Assembly (NCBI RefSeq): GCF_001746365.1
Contig: NZ_MJAJ01000038.1
Location: forward strand, 6 to 64,005
Direction: 5' to 3'
Source of the DNA: Streptomyces sp. LUP30
GTDB lineage: Bacteria; Actinomycetota; Actinomycetes; Streptomycetales; Streptomycetaceae
DNA: 64,000 bases
Part shown: one piece after another, positions 1 to 8,517 of the stretch
Layout: each line of letters opens with the position of its first letter
Numbering within the stretch: position 1 is the first letter of the stretch
Program-made: the position numbers and the translations under genes
The notes under the pieces: model-generated
Databases searched by the model: none
Told to the model about the DNA's origin: nothing
What the model saw: only the letters and a program-made list of their open reading frames with translations

Positions 1-360
1 GGCACCGGCCGGGCCGGCGGACGGCGCGCTCCCGGAGAGGGGCCCGTGCGCCCGGCCCGGCCGGGCGGTGCCGGGCTTCGCCGCGTTGCGCACCAGGTAG
101 GCGGCCACGCCGAGGACCGCGGCGGTGATCAGCGCGGCGGCCCAGTCCGGCAGGCCGATCCCGAGGGCCAGACCGAGCGCGACCGCGACGGCTGCGCCGG
201 CGTAGAGGGCGAGGGCGCCGGAGGCGGCGTACAGCATCGCCGTGCGGCGCTGCTTGCGGGTCTGCTCCCGCAGCTCCTCCCGGATCGTCTCGCGCGCCAC
301 CTGCGCCAGTTCGTCGACGAGATGCCTGTCCAGATGCTCCATGTGGTCGATGCGCTCCAT
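1..360 (-). CDS. Putative holin-X-like (phage holin family) membrane protein, C-terminus cut by window edge
   Basis: The frame stays open from the ATG at 360 to the left edge, so the C-terminus is missing. The first ~45 residues are highly charged and helical (MERIDHMEHLDRHLVDELAQ), then come two hydrophobic segments at about residues 48-66 and 68-90, and a Gly/Ala/Pro-rich tail. A charged amphipathic helix followed by two membrane helices is the pattern of actinobacterial putative holin-X (DUF1469) proteins. In Streptomyces these are small inner-membrane proteins of unknown role, not proven phage holins. An in-frame GTG at 393 would add 11 residues; neither start has a clear ribosome binding site. 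The family assignment is from pattern only. Confidence 0.6.
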   Translation of the reverse strand, partial: MERIDHMEHLDRHLVDELAQVARETIREELREQTRKQRRTAMLYAASGALALYAGAAVAVALGLALGIGLPDWAAALITAAVLGVAAYLVRNAAKPGTARPGRAHGPLSGSAPSAGPAGA

Positions 361-492
361 GGCCGTCGGGTACCCGCGGTCACGCCGCCTCACGCCCGGC
401 GAGCGGCGGGCCGGGTGCGGCGGCGAGCGGGCCGGAGGAGGGATCGCGTGAAGGATCACCCGGTCGCCACCGCCCCAACTAGGCTCGTGCGC

Positions 493-843
493 ATGGACAT
501 TCTGGGAGCCACACTGCGTGTCTGCGTCGACGATCTGGATGCCTCGGTCGCCTTCTACGAGCGGCTGACCGGCACCGCCGCGCTGCGCTTCGAGCGGGGC
601 GGGGTGCGCGTGGCCGCCGTCGGCTGCTTCCTTCTGATGAGCGGGCCGCCGGCCGAACTGGAGGTGCTGCGCAAGGTGGCCGCGACGATCGCCGTCACGG
701 ACGTCGACGAGGCCCTCAAGACCCTCACCGAACTGGGCGCGGACGTCATCGCGGGCCCGGTGCCGACGCCGGTGGGCCGCAACCTCATCGTCCGGCACCC
801 GGACGGGGCGGTGTACGAGTACGCGGACCGCAGCGGCCGGTGA
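493..843 (+). CDS. VOC (glyoxalase/bleomycin-resistance fold) family protein
   Basis: A 116-residue single-domain protein. The start of the fold is visible as ILGATLRVCVDDLDASVAFY, the VOC beta-alpha unit in which a paired strand is followed by 'DLDASVAFYERL'. It ends with IVRHPDGAVYEYAD, the usual C-terminal strand that supplies a metal-ligand Glu in many members. VOC proteins bind a divalent metal and act as lyases, dioxygenases or drug-binding proteins; nothing here fixes the substrate. The ATG at 493 is chosen because the fold starts directly after it. TAGGCT about ten bases upstream could be a -10 for a leaderless transcript. An open upstream extension in the same frame has no domain content. 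Confidence 0.8.
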   Translation: MDILGATLRVCVDDLDASVAFYERLTGTAALRFERGGVRVAAVGCFLLMSGPPAELEVLRKVAATIAVTDVDEALKTLTELGADVIAGPVPTPVGRNLIVRHPDGAVYEYADRSGR

Positions 844-932
844 GCCCTCCGGCGCACGGCGGGAATTCCCGGCGCGCGCCGACCGCACGCCCGTACAGTT
901 CCTCCTTCGACGGCCGACGCGAAGGAGCGACA

Positions 933-1280
933 GTGAGTGAGCAGCACACCTACCGGGTGATCGTCCGCGGCACGTGGGACGGCCTCGCCGAGGAGGCCCG
1001 TGCCCGGCTGCTCGCCGAGGCCGCCGACCACGGCCTGACGAGCATGCGGTTCACCGAGGAAGGCACGCTGTCGTACGAGCCGTCGCCGCTGAAGCACTTC
1101 TCGATGCGCTTCGTGGTGGTCTCCGACGCGGCGGACGGCGAGGAGATGGCGGGCGCGCTCGCCGAGGAGCGCGCCGAGACGACGCTGCGCGCGCTGGGCT
1201 GCGGATTCACCGGGCTGAAGTCGACGGTCACCGACCTCGACACCATGAAGATCAACCGGAAGTCCGCATCTCGGCGGTGA
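933..1280 (+). CDS. DUF6204-like conserved hypothetical protein
   Basis: A 115-residue protein beginning VSEQHTYRVIVRGTWDGL, with 'RGTWDGL' near the start, a central LSYEPSPLKHFSMRFV strand and 'LGCGFTGLKS' near the end. This resembles the short Streptomyces family I know as DUF6204 (RV.RG.FDGL...GYGFKNL), whose function is unknown. The GTG at 933 is preceded by AAGGAG at 922-927 with good spacing, which rules out the longer open frame from 840. Its last 29 bases overlap the end of the convergent acetyltransferase gene, so each transcript carries antisense to the end of the other. No catalytic motif was seen. The family name is given from recall. Confidence 0.65.
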   Translation: MSEQHTYRVIVRGTWDGLAEEARARLLAEAADHGLTSMRFTEEGTLSYEPSPLKHFSMRFVVVSDAADGEEMAGALAEERAETTLRALGCGFTGLKSTVTDLDTMKINRKSASRR

Positions 1281-1803
1281 TCGCCCACCGCTCGTGGTCA
1301 CGCCACTCCCCGTCGATGTAGATCATCTTCGGGGAGAACCCCTCGCGCCGGAAGCCGCAGGCGCGGGCCAGGGCGATCGAAGCGGTGTTGCCGGGTTGGG
1401 CGTTGATCTCCAGCCGGTGCAGCCGCAGCGGCCCGAAGGCGTGGCCCACCGCGAGGCCGAGGGCCTCGCGCATCAGCCCGCGTCCGGCCGCGTGCGCGAA
1501 GACTCCGTAGCCCAGCGCACCGGACTGGAACGCGCCCTGGACGATGTTGTTGATGTTGACGAACCCGGCGATCGCCCCGTCCTCGCGGGTGCACACGAGG
1601 AAGCCGACCTTCGACGGGTCCTCGATGAGCCGGCTCGCGTAGGCCGTGTACGCGTCGGCGGTGGCCGGCGGGTACAGCCACGGGTGGTGGAGGTCCTTGC
1701 TCTCGCGGACCCGGGCGGTGAACTCGGGTCCGTCCGCGTAGGTGAAATGGCGTAGCCCGACACGGGGCCCCTCGGCGAGGTACGCAGATCCGGTGTGCGG
1801 CAT
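1252..1803 (-). CDS. GNAT family N-acetyltransferase (RimJ/RimL type)
   Basis: A 183-residue protein of the RimJ/RimL-like GNAT group, which transfers acetyl from acetyl-CoA to protein N-termini or small amines. The acetyl-CoA pyrophosphate loop is not the classic RGxGxG but the RimJ-like variant AAGRGLMREALGLAV (about residues 108-122). The C-terminal signature NTASIALARACGFRREG then gives the typical 'N..S..lae..GFr.EG' adenine-side helix. 'HRLEINAQPGN' is the conserved beta-strand 5 region. The ATG at 1803 is the only sensible start; the longer open frame upstream has no homologous content. The 3' end overlaps the convergent DUF6204-like gene by 29 bases. The substrate cannot be inferred. 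Confidence 0.85.
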   Translation of the reverse strand: MPHTGSAYLAEGPRVGLRHFTYADGPEFTARVRESKDLHHPWLYPPATADAYTAYASRLIEDPSKVGFLVCTREDGAIAGFVNINNIVQGAFQSGALGYGVFAHAAGRGLMREALGLAVGHAFGPLRLHRLEINAQPGNTASIALARACGFRREGFSPKMIYIDGEWRDHERWAITAEMRTSG

Positions 1804-1823
1804 CCGGACAGCGTACGACGCGG

Positions 1824-2099
1824 CTATTTCCGCCGGGTCCTGGAGTAGGCGAAGTACGCCCCGCACAGCGCGCCGATCAGGCCCGTGGCCAGCAGGGCCG
1901 TCCACAGCGGCATCGTCACCACGGGGACCAGCAGCCGGATCTCCGTCGCGCGGGTGTTCCCGAAGACGAAGACCAGGGCGAGGACGGCGAGCACCAGCAC
2001 GGCGATCCGGCCGGGCGTCGCCGCCGCGCCGAAACCGCCGCTCCTCCCGCCGCCCTCGGCGGTCTTCGACTTCGGGGTCTTCGGGGTCCTGGGGCTCAT
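1824..2099 (-). CDS. LapA-domain small membrane protein
   Basis: A 91-residue protein. It has a basic, Lys/Gly-rich N-terminus (residues 1-30), a hydrophobic helix at about 31-48 (RIAVLVLAVLALVFVFGN), a short loop containing 'TRATEIRLLVPVVTMPLW', and a second helix at about 65-85 ending in Arg/Lys. 'FxFGNtratEIrllvPvvtmPLW.allat.l.G...G' is the core pattern of the lipopolysaccharide assembly protein A domain (LapA, DUF1049), found widely even in bacteria without LPS. In actinomycetes the role is unknown. It lies 20 bases upstream of the GNAT gene on the same strand, so the two could be cotranscribed. Confidence 0.75.
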   Translation of the reverse strand: MSPRTPKTPKSKTAEGGGRSGGFGAAATPGRIAVLVLAVLALVFVFGNTRATEIRLLVPVVTMPLWTALLATGLIGALCGAYFAYSRTRRK

Positions 2100-2169
2100 G
2101 GGACCAGCGTGGGCCGGGCGGCGCGCGCACGCGCGGTGGGACTTCCCTCCGGGTGACGCGGCCGCCGGG

Positions 2170-3093
2170 TCAGCGCAGCGCCGGGGCGTCCAGGGTGAGG
2201 GTGCCCTCGTCCGCGTCGAGTACGGCGGCCACGCCGAGGGGCACGGTCAGCGCCCCCTCGCAGTGCCCGAAGCCGAGCTCCTCGACCACGGGGACGCCGA
2301 GGCCGCCGAGCCGGTCGACCAGGACCGGGCGCAGGTCCTCGTAGGGGCCGCACCGGTCCCAGGAGCCGAGCGCGACGCCCGCGACGCCGTCCAGCCAGCC
2401 GGTGCGCAGCAGTTGGGTCAGGGCACGGTCGACGGCGTACGGGGGCTCACCGACGTCCTCGATCAGCAGCAGGCCGCCGCGGGCGCCGGCCCGGGAGTGC
2501 GGGGTGCCGTAGCCGGTGGCGAGGAGCGTCAGGCAGCCGCCCAGGGTGACGCCCCGCGCCCGTCCCGGGGCCAGGGGGACGCCGGCGGAGCGGAGCGTGC
2601 GGACGGTCTCGGGGGCGAACAGGGTGGCGCGGAGGTGTTCCTGTGCGCGGGCGTTCTTGACGAAGTCGATGCCCGCGGCCACCGGGCCGTAGAACGTGGC
2701 CAGGCCCAGACGGACGGCGAACGCCTCGTGCAGGGCGGTGCTGTCGCTGAAGCCGACGAAGACCTTCGGTCCGGCCGCCCGCATGGCGTCCCAGTCGAGC
2801 AGGTCGACGAGGCGCTGGGCGCCGTAGCCGCCGCGTGCGCACAGGACGACGTCGACGCTCGGATCGCACCAGGCATGCTGCAGATCGGCCGCCCGCTCGG
2901 CGTCGGCGCCCGCGAGATGGGGCAGGCTGCGGTGCCGGTCCAGCACATGGGGTGCGACGACCGGGTCGAGGTCCCAGCCGCGCAACAGGTCGAGGCCGGC
3001 CTGCAACCGCTCCTCCGCCACCGGTCCGCTGGGCGCGACGACCGCGACCCGGGCGCCGGGGGCCGGCCGCGACGGCCGGACGAGTTCCTTCAC
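2170..3093 (-). CDS. S66 family LD-carboxypeptidase (muramoyltetrapeptide carboxypeptidase)
   Basis: A 307-residue serine peptidase that removes the terminal D-Ala from murein tetrapeptides during cell-wall recycling. Known features of the family are visible: RGGYGAQRL, then the nucleophile Ser in VGFSDSTALH at about residue 115, the Glu in LLIEDVGEPPYAVDRAL near 213, and the His in ELGFGHCEGALTVPLG near 278. Together these form the Ser-Glu-His triad. There is no signal peptide, as expected for the cytoplasmic enzyme. The GTG start at 3093 overlaps the TGA of the upstream S9 peptidase gene (GTGA), so the two are translationally coupled. Activity on other N-blocked peptides, as in MccF relatives, is possible. 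Confidence 0.9.
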   Translation of the reverse strand: MKELVRPSRPAPGARVAVVAPSGPVAEERLQAGLDLLRGWDLDPVVAPHVLDRHRSLPHLAGADAERAADLQHAWCDPSVDVVLCARGGYGAQRLVDLLDWDAMRAAGPKVFVGFSDSTALHEAFAVRLGLATFYGPVAAGIDFVKNARAQEHLRATLFAPETVRTLRSAGVPLAPGRARGVTLGGCLTLLATGYGTPHSRAGARGGLLLIEDVGEPPYAVDRALTQLLRTGWLDGVAGVALGSWDRCGPYEDLRPVLVDRLGGLGVPVVEELGFGHCEGALTVPLGVAAVLDADEGTLTLDAPALR

Positions 3094-5105
3094 CGCACAA
3101 GCTCCAAGCTCGCCGCACCGGGCGGATTCAGCCCGAAGACCTGAGCGTACAGCGACAGCTCGGCCTCCAGGGCGCGGACCGTCGTCGCCGCCCGCCGGAA
3201 GCCGTGCCCCTCGCCTTCGAACGCCAGATACGCGTGCGGAACCGGCCGCCCGGCGAGGCGACCGAGCCGGTCGAGGAACCGTTCGCACTGGGCGGGCGGG
3301 CAGATCACGTCGTCCAGGCCCTGCAGGAGCAGGAACGGCACGGTGATCCGGTCGGCGTGCTCGACGGGCGAGCGCTTCGCGTACCGTGCGGGCACCTCGG
3401 CGAGGGGTCCGACGAGACTGTCCAGGTAGCGCGACTCGAAGTCGTGGGTCCCCCCGGTCGCCCAGCCCACCAGGTCCAGCACCGGATAGCGGATCGTGCC
3501 GCAGGCGTAGACGTCGGTGCCGGTCAGCGAGGCGGCGGCGGTCCAGCCTCCCGCGCTGCCGCCGCGGATCGCCAGCCGCTCGCGATCGGCGGCGCCCTCG
3601 TCGGCGAGGGCCAGGGCGACGGCCGCGCAGTCCTCGACGTCGACGACGCCCCACTGCTCGCGCAGCCGCTCCCGGTACTCCCGGCCGTATCCGGTCGACC
3701 CGCCGTAGTCGACCTCGGCCACCCCGATGCCCCGCGAGGTGAAGTAGGCGATCTCCAGGTCCAGGACCAGCGGGGCGCGGTCGGTGGGCCCGCCGTGCGC
3801 CCACACGACGTAGGGCGGCAGTTCGTCGCCGGGGGCGACGACGGCGGGATGGTGGGGCGGATAGACGTGCGCGTGGATCTCACGGCCGTCGGGCCCGGTG
3901 AAGGTGCGGATCCGGGGCTCTGGACAGTAGGCCGGATCCACCGCGTCGTCGTGTGCGGCGCCGATCACCCGGGCCCGGCCGGTGCGGGCGTCCAGTTCCA
4001 CCACCTCGTACGCGGTGCGCGGACTGGCCGCGACCGCGACGACGGCATCGCCCCGCACCGCGAGGGTGGGCGCGAACTCGGTCCACGGTCCGGCCGCGTC
4101 GACGAGTTCGCCGCTCTCCGGGTCGAGGATGCCGAGCGCGGTGGCCCCCCGGCCGTGGACGACGGCGACCAGCCCGTTCTCCAGCGGTGCGAACCAGCGC
4201 TGTCCCAGCTTCCAGAGGGCTCCGCCGAATTCCTCCGCGCGCGGGCACACGGGTTCGTGGTCGCGGTACACGTTCCACCAGCCGCTGCGGTCGCTCGTGT
4301 ACAGCAGGCCCTCGCCGGCCGGCCGCGCCGCGCCGTCCGGCGGCCACCCCCCACGGCCCGCGGGCCGGGTCCAGTCGACCTGTGCGATGGACTCCCCCGG
4401 CCCGCCCGCCACCACGCGTGCGTCGCTCAGACGGCCGTCGTCCGTGACGTCGGCGACGACGACGTCCGTGCCGTCCCAGGGCATCAGCGGATGGTCCCAG
4501 GCCAGCCAGGCCGCCCGCCGTCCGTCGGGCGAGAGGCGGGCGCCGGTGACGAAACGGCGGCTGTCGTCGGTGAGTTCGCGTACCGCCGTGCGGTCGCGGG
4601 CGGCCGAGCCGTCCAGCGGCACGGCGGCCAGGACGCGGCGCACATCGGTGGGTGCGTCGCCGGTGAACTCCTCCAGCACGCACCAGACTTCGCCACGGTC
4701 GAGCAGCAACTGCGGCTCCGCCCAGCGCAGTCCGCCGCCCACCGGGGAGAGGGGGGTGAGCGGGCGCGGCTCGCCGGCCCGGTCGGGCGCGTAGGCGTAC
4801 AGCCGCTGGTCGGCGAAGTGCGTGAACACCAGGAGGAGTCCCCCTGCCGCCACCGCGCCGGCCCAGGGGTGGCCGCCGTACTCGACGACGCGGCTGCGGA
4901 CGTTCCAGGGGGCGGGCAGGGCCGACTCCTGCGTGCCGTCCACGCGCCGCCGCATCAGGGTGCGGCGCCCGTCCTCGGCGGGCCGGGGCGCGGTCCACCA
5001 CACCTCGTCGCCGACGAAGCCGACGTGGTCGGGGCGCCCGTCGTGGGCCGCGGCCAGCGACGCGTCGATCGGCGACGGCCAGGAGCCGTAGGGCATGACC
5101 TGCAC
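3090..5105 (-). CDS. S9 family peptidase (prolyl oligopeptidase / acylaminoacyl peptidase-like)
   Basis: A 671-residue cytoplasmic serine peptidase. The N-terminal ~390 residues form a beta-propeller (repeated WTA, YTSDRSGWWNVYR and W-rich blades). The C-terminal alpha/beta-hydrolase domain carries VVWAHGGPTDRA, the nucleophile in IRGGSAGGWTAA (Ser about 515), the Asp in LLQGLDDVICPP (about 597) and the His in EGEGHGFRRA (about 633). The family cleaves short peptides, often from blocked N-termini. A GTG start at 5105 is preferred because GGAG lies five bases upstream; the ATG three codons on is too far from it. It sits between M20 and S66 peptidase genes with tight spacing, which supports one peptide-degrading transcription unit. 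Confidence 0.9.
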   Translation of the reverse strand: MQVMPYGSWPSPIDASLAAAHDGRPDHVGFVGDEVWWTAPRPAEDGRRTLMRRRVDGTQESALPAPWNVRSRVVEYGGHPWAGAVAAGGLLLVFTHFADQRLYAYAPDRAGEPRPLTPLSPVGGGLRWAEPQLLLDRGEVWCVLEEFTGDAPTDVRRVLAAVPLDGSAARDRTAVRELTDDSRRFVTGARLSPDGRRAAWLAWDHPLMPWDGTDVVVADVTDDGRLSDARVVAGGPGESIAQVDWTRPAGRGGWPPDGAARPAGEGLLYTSDRSGWWNVYRDHEPVCPRAEEFGGALWKLGQRWFAPLENGLVAVVHGRGATALGILDPESGELVDAAGPWTEFAPTLAVRGDAVVAVAASPRTAYEVVELDARTGRARVIGAAHDDAVDPAYCPEPRIRTFTGPDGREIHAHVYPPHHPAVVAPGDELPPYVVWAHGGPTDRAPLVLDLEIAYFTSRGIGVAEVDYGGSTGYGREYRERLREQWGVVDVEDCAAVALALADEGAADRERLAIRGGSAGGWTAAASLTGTDVYACGTIRYPVLDLVGWATGGTHDFESRYLDSLVGPLAEVPARYAKRSPVEHADRITVPFLLLQGLDDVICPPAQCERFLDRLGRLAGRPVPHAYLAFEGEGHGFRRAATTVRALEAELSLYAQVFGLNPPGAASLELVR

Positions 5106-5120
5106 GTCTTCTCCGTCCGC

Positions 5121-6425
5121 CTACGCCGTCCGCAGAAACCGGTCGAGGACGCGGACGCCGAAGTGGAGCGCCTCGACCGGGACCCGTTCGTCCACGCCGT
5201 GAAAAAGCGCCTGGTAGTCGAAGCCCTCGGGGAGCTTCAGCGGCGCGAAACCGTAGCCGGTGATCCCGAGCCGCGAGAACTGCTTGGCGTCCGTGCCGCC
5301 CGACATGCAGTACGGCACCACGTGCCCCTCGGGCGCGAACTCCTCCACGGCGGCGCGCATCCGGGCGAACAGCGGCGCGTCCACCGGTGCCTGCAGAGCG
5401 ACTTCGCGGTGGTGGAACGCCCAGTCGACGTCGGGGCCGGTGAGTTCGTCCAGGGTGGAGCAGAACTCGTCCTCGGTGCCCGCGAGATAGCGGCCGTCCA
5501 CGAAGGCGGCTGCCTCTCCAGGAATCACGTTCACTTTGTAACCGGCTTCGAGCATGGTCGGGTTGGCGCTGTTGCGCACCGTCGCCTCGACCAGGGCGGC
5601 GGCCGGCCCCAGCTTGGTCAGCAGGGCGTCCACGTCGTCCAGATCGCCGTCCACGCCGTACAGCGCGGCCAGTTCGGTGAGTGCGGCGGCGACGGTCGGC
5701 GTGAGCCGGGGCGGCCAGACGTGCGCGCCGATGCGGGCGACGGCCGCCGCCAGCCGGGTCACCGCGTTCTCCCGGTTGACCTTGGAGCCGTGCCCGGCGC
5801 GTCCTCGCGCGGTGAGCTTCAGCCAGCCGGTGCCGCGCTCCCCCGCGGCGATGGGGTAGATCTCCCGTCCGGCGCCGTCGTGGAAGGTGAACGCGCCCGA
5901 TTCGCCGACGGCCTCGGTGCAGCCGTCGAACAGATGCGGGTGGCGGTCGGCGAGGAAATCGGAGCCGTCCTCGGCGCTCGCCTCCTCGTCGGCGGTGAAG
6001 GCGATGACGAGATCGCGCCGGGGCCGCACGCCCTCCCGGGCCCAGGCCCGCAGCACGGCCAGGATCATCGCGTCCATGTTCTTCATGTCGACCGCGCCGC
6101 GCCCCCACACGACCCCGTCGCGCACCTCCCCGGAGAACGGGTGCACGCTCCAGTCGGCGGGCTCGGCGGGGACGACGTCCAGATGGCCGTGGAGCAGCAG
6201 CGCGTCGGCGGACGGGTCGGCGCCCTCGACGCGGGCCACGACGTTGGTGCGCCCCGGGGTGCGCTCCAGCAGGGTGGGCTCGATGCCCGCCTCGGCCAGC
6301 AGTGCCGCGGCGTACTCGGCGGCGGGCCGCTCGCGGCAGTCCCCGCCGCCCCGGTTCGTGGTGTCGATGCGGATGAGGTCCGAGGTGAACCGGACGACCT
6401 CGTCCCGCGCCTGCGTGTCAGCCAT
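5121..6425 (-). CDS. M20/M25/M40 family metallo-hydrolase
   Basis: A 434-residue di-zinc hydrolase of the ArgE/DapE/CPG2 superfamily. Metal ligands can be picked out in order: the His and Asp of LLLHGHLDVVP, the bridging Asp of WGRGAVDMKN, the catalytic and ligand Glu pair of AFTADEEASAEDG, and the C-terminal His of ALFHGVDERVPVEA. The dimerisation lid lies between, starting near GHGSKVNREN. AGGAG stands four bases before the ATG at 6425. The substrate is likely a dipeptide or N-acyl amino acid; nothing fixes it further. Only 15 bases separate it from the S9 gene, and 55 from the M55 gene upstream. Confidence 0.9.
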   Translation of the reverse strand: MADTQARDEVVRFTSDLIRIDTTNRGGGDCRERPAAEYAAALLAEAGIEPTLLERTPGRTNVVARVEGADPSADALLLHGHLDVVPAEPADWSVHPFSGEVRDGVVWGRGAVDMKNMDAMILAVLRAWAREGVRPRRDLVIAFTADEEASAEDGSDFLADRHPHLFDGCTEAVGESGAFTFHDGAGREIYPIAAGERGTGWLKLTARGRAGHGSKVNRENAVTRLAAAVARIGAHVWPPRLTPTVAAALTELAALYGVDGDLDDVDALLTKLGPAAALVEATVRNSANPTMLEAGYKVNVIPGEAAAFVDGRYLAGTEDEFCSTLDELTGPDVDWAFHHREVALQAPVDAPLFARMRAAVEEFAPEGHVVPYCMSGGTDAKQFSRLGITGYGFAPLKLPEGFDYQALFHGVDERVPVEALHFGVRVLDRFLRTA

Positions 6426-6480
6426 GCCGCTCCTGCTCGTCTTCCTGCCGCTTTCCCGCCGCTCCCGCCGTTCCGGGCGC

Positions 6481-7314
6481 TCAGCCGTACTGCTCCTCGA
6501 TCGCGGCCGAGACGATCGTGGTGACCGCCTTGAAGGTGCGGATCCCCTCGTACATGGTGTCACTGGTGTACGCGGCCTTCCGTTCGCCGATGCGGGCGAC
6601 TCCGGGCACGACGGTGGCCGCCGTCGCGAGGTGCTCGGCGTCGAACTCCACCGCCACGGTGAACGGGCCGCCCGCCAACGGTTCCTGACGGACCGCCAGA
6701 GCGGCCGCCGTCTTCGCCGCGGCCCGGATGTCGGCGGCGGTGCGGGCCGGGGTGCGGCACACGGCGGCGTAGCGCGAGACATGGTCCTTGACGGCGACCT
6801 TCAGCGCCTCGGGCGCGTAGCCGAGCGCGTCCTCGCAGGCCACGTCGTCGCCGGTGACCAGCACGACCGGCACACCGTACTCGGCAACGACGTGGGCGTT
6901 GAGCAGTCCCTCGCTGGCGCGGACGTCGTTCAGCCAGACGCCGGTGATCGAGTTGGCGAGATAGGTGTGGGCGAGGACGCCTTCGGCTCCGGCGCCCGCG
7001 TGGTACCCGACGAACGCGATGCCGTCGACGTCGCCGTGCTGGACGCCCTCCACCATGGAGAGGGCCTTGTGCCGGCCGGTGAGCATCTCGACCCGCTCGT
7101 CGAGCTGTTCGAGGAGGAGGTTGCGCATGGTCCAGTGGGCCTCGTTGACCAGGACCTCGTCCGCGCCGCCGTCGAAGAAGCCCAGCGCGGCGGCGTTGAC
7201 GTCCGAGGTGAACATCGACCGGCAGCGCTCCCACTGCGGGGTCCCGGGCAGCACGTCGGCGGGCCAGGTGACGCCGGTGGCGCCCTCCATGTCGGCGCTG
7301 ATGAGGATCTTCAC
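6481..7314 (-). CDS. M55 family D-aminopeptidase (DppA-like)
   Basis: A 277-residue zinc peptidase of the DppA family, which releases N-terminal D-amino acids from D-Ala-D-Ala-type peptides in the cytoplasm. The metal and active-site residues fall almost exactly where Bacillus subtilis DppA has them: Asp8 and Glu10 in ISADMEG, His60 in VNEAHWTM, His105 in VGYHAGAG and Glu135 in VRASEG. The GTG start at 7314 has GGGAG upstream at good spacing. It is the promoter-proximal gene of a four-peptidase series reading M55-M20-S9-S66. With LD-carboxypeptidase at the far end, this suggests salvage of murein-derived D-peptides. The biological substrate is inferred, not shown. Confidence 0.9.
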   Translation of the reverse strand: MKILISADMEGATGVTWPADVLPGTPQWERCRSMFTSDVNAAALGFFDGGADEVLVNEAHWTMRNLLLEQLDERVEMLTGRHKALSMVEGVQHGDVDGIAFVGYHAGAGAEGVLAHTYLANSITGVWLNDVRASEGLLNAHVVAEYGVPVVLVTGDDVACEDALGYAPEALKVAVKDHVSRYAAVCRTPARTAADIRAAAKTAAALAVRQEPLAGGPFTVAVEFDAEHLATAATVVPGVARIGERKAAYTSDTMYEGIRTFKAVTTIVSAAIEEQYG

Positions 7315-7631
7315 GTCCGCTCCCTGCCGTCTCCGGGTCCACCGCTCCAGGAGGCCCGAGCCTAACCGGCCGCCCCGCACGGGAAGACGTCGACGCGGCC
7401 GACCGGGAGCGTGCCGTGATCTGCGCACACACACCGGCACAGCGGCACAGCGATACGGCGACGCCACGGACGGGGCCCTGCCATGCCCAGGCACACCACA
7501 CTGCCGCCGGAGCGCTGCGAGGCTGACGTCTCGCAGCTTCTCATCAGGGGTCGGTGCGTTGCTTCAGTCCCCCTGACACGGCGCGGCGCGGACATGTGAC
7601 AGGCGTCGGCACGGTCTCCGTGTGCGGGCGG
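7315..7631. other. Intergenic region upstream of the peptidase series
   Basis: 317 bases without a credible gene. It must hold the promoter of the M55-first peptidase series and the 3' end of the methyltransferase transcript. It contains one perfect hairpin (listed separately) and a short ACACAC-rich, lower-GC stretch at about 7425-7455. I could not define a convincing -35/-10 pair. Confidence 0.5.
7514..7537 (-). terminator. Candidate hairpin terminator of the methyltransferase gene
   Basis: GCTGCGAG at 7514-7521 and CTCGCAGC at 7530-7537 form a perfect 8-bp stem with an 8-base loop, about 95 bases past the methyltransferase stop codon. There is no U-tract, so this would be the T-less hairpin type often proposed in actinomycetes, or an operator for the peptidase genes instead. 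Confidence 0.4.
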
Positions 7632-8357
7632 TCACCCGTCCCGGGCGATCACGAACCAGGTCGACGGCAGCTCGATCCTGGTGCCGTCCGGCGCGAACTC
7701 GGTAGTACTCAGAGGCAGTTCGCCGGACGCCAGGACCGTGAGACCGGCGGTCCGCAGATAGCCGGACACCGCGTCGTCGGCGACCTCACCGGGGGCGATG
7801 CCGTGCCGGAAGACCGGCGCCAGCTTCGGCGGCGGACCGGCCGGGTTCTGCGCCAGCGCACCGAGGACGGGCCGGGCGGCCTCCGACAGTTCCACGAGGA
7901 AGGCACGGCCGCGCCGGCCCACCAGCGCGGCGATCCCGTCCACCAGCGGCTGCCGGTCGGCGGGCTCGCACTGGTGCAGCACGCCCCGCATATAGACGTT
8001 GGCGTCCCCCACCTCGGCGTGCAGGGCCTCGGCGTCGCCCTTGTCCGCCGCGTCCAGCTGCCGGTAGGCGGCCGCGCGGGCGGGATCGGCGCGGCGGGCG
8101 TGGTCGAGGGCGGCGGCGGACAGGTCGGCGCCGACCACCTGCGCGAAGCGGTCCGCGAAGTACCGGGTCTGGGTGCCGTTGCCGCAGCCGAGGTCCACCA
8201 ACGGCAGTTCGGCATCGGTCAGATGGGGCTCGAAGAGGGCGAGGTGCAGGGCGGCGGTCACCTTCGGGTCCGCGTCCCAGAACACCTCGCCGGGCTCCTG
8301 CGGGGCCTCCCGCCAGAAGCCCTCCCACGCCGCCCGGTACCGACTCGCCACGCTCAT
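7632..8357 (-). CDS. Class I SAM-dependent methyltransferase
   Basis: A 241-residue protein with a Rossmann-type methyltransferase fold. Motif I is PLVDLGCGNGTQTRYFA (about residues 57-73), followed by VVGADLSAAALDHARR as the motif with the acidic ribose-binding residue. 'VYMRGVLHQC' stands where the post-motif substrate side begins. The C-terminal part (LPSTWFVIARDG) ends like many small-molecule methyltransferases. The ATG at 8357 is preceded by GGGGAG at six bases, so the longer frame from 8378 is not used. The acceptor substrate is unknown. It reads in the same direction as the SpoIIE-type phosphatase gene but is separated from it by 160 bases. Confidence 0.8.
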   Translation of the reverse strand: MSVASRYRAAWEGFWREAPQEPGEVFWDADPKVTAALHLALFEPHLTDAELPLVDLGCGNGTQTRYFADRFAQVVGADLSAAALDHARRADPARAAAYRQLDAADKGDAEALHAEVGDANVYMRGVLHQCEPADRQPLVDGIAALVGRRGRAFLVELSEAARPVLGALAQNPAGPPPKLAPVFRHGIAPGEVADDAVSGYLRTAGLTVLASGELPLSTTEFAPDGTRIELPSTWFVIARDG

Positions 8358-8517
8358 GCCCAACTCCCCAGGACGCAAGGCCGATCCGCCGTAAGCGACG
8401 GGCGAGTACGGTCTATCGCTCCCCGGTCGCCGCTACAAGCGCGGTGCGCATTCCTTCACGCGGCGTCCGGGATCCGCACGCCGTCGCGCGCCGGCCGGGG
8501 CGGCCCGGCGGCCTCGC

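Noticed and set aside
2835..6524. A 1229-residue open frame on the plus strand
   Set aside because: Low-complexity shadow of the minus-strand peptidase genes; codon bias and motifs are on the other strand.
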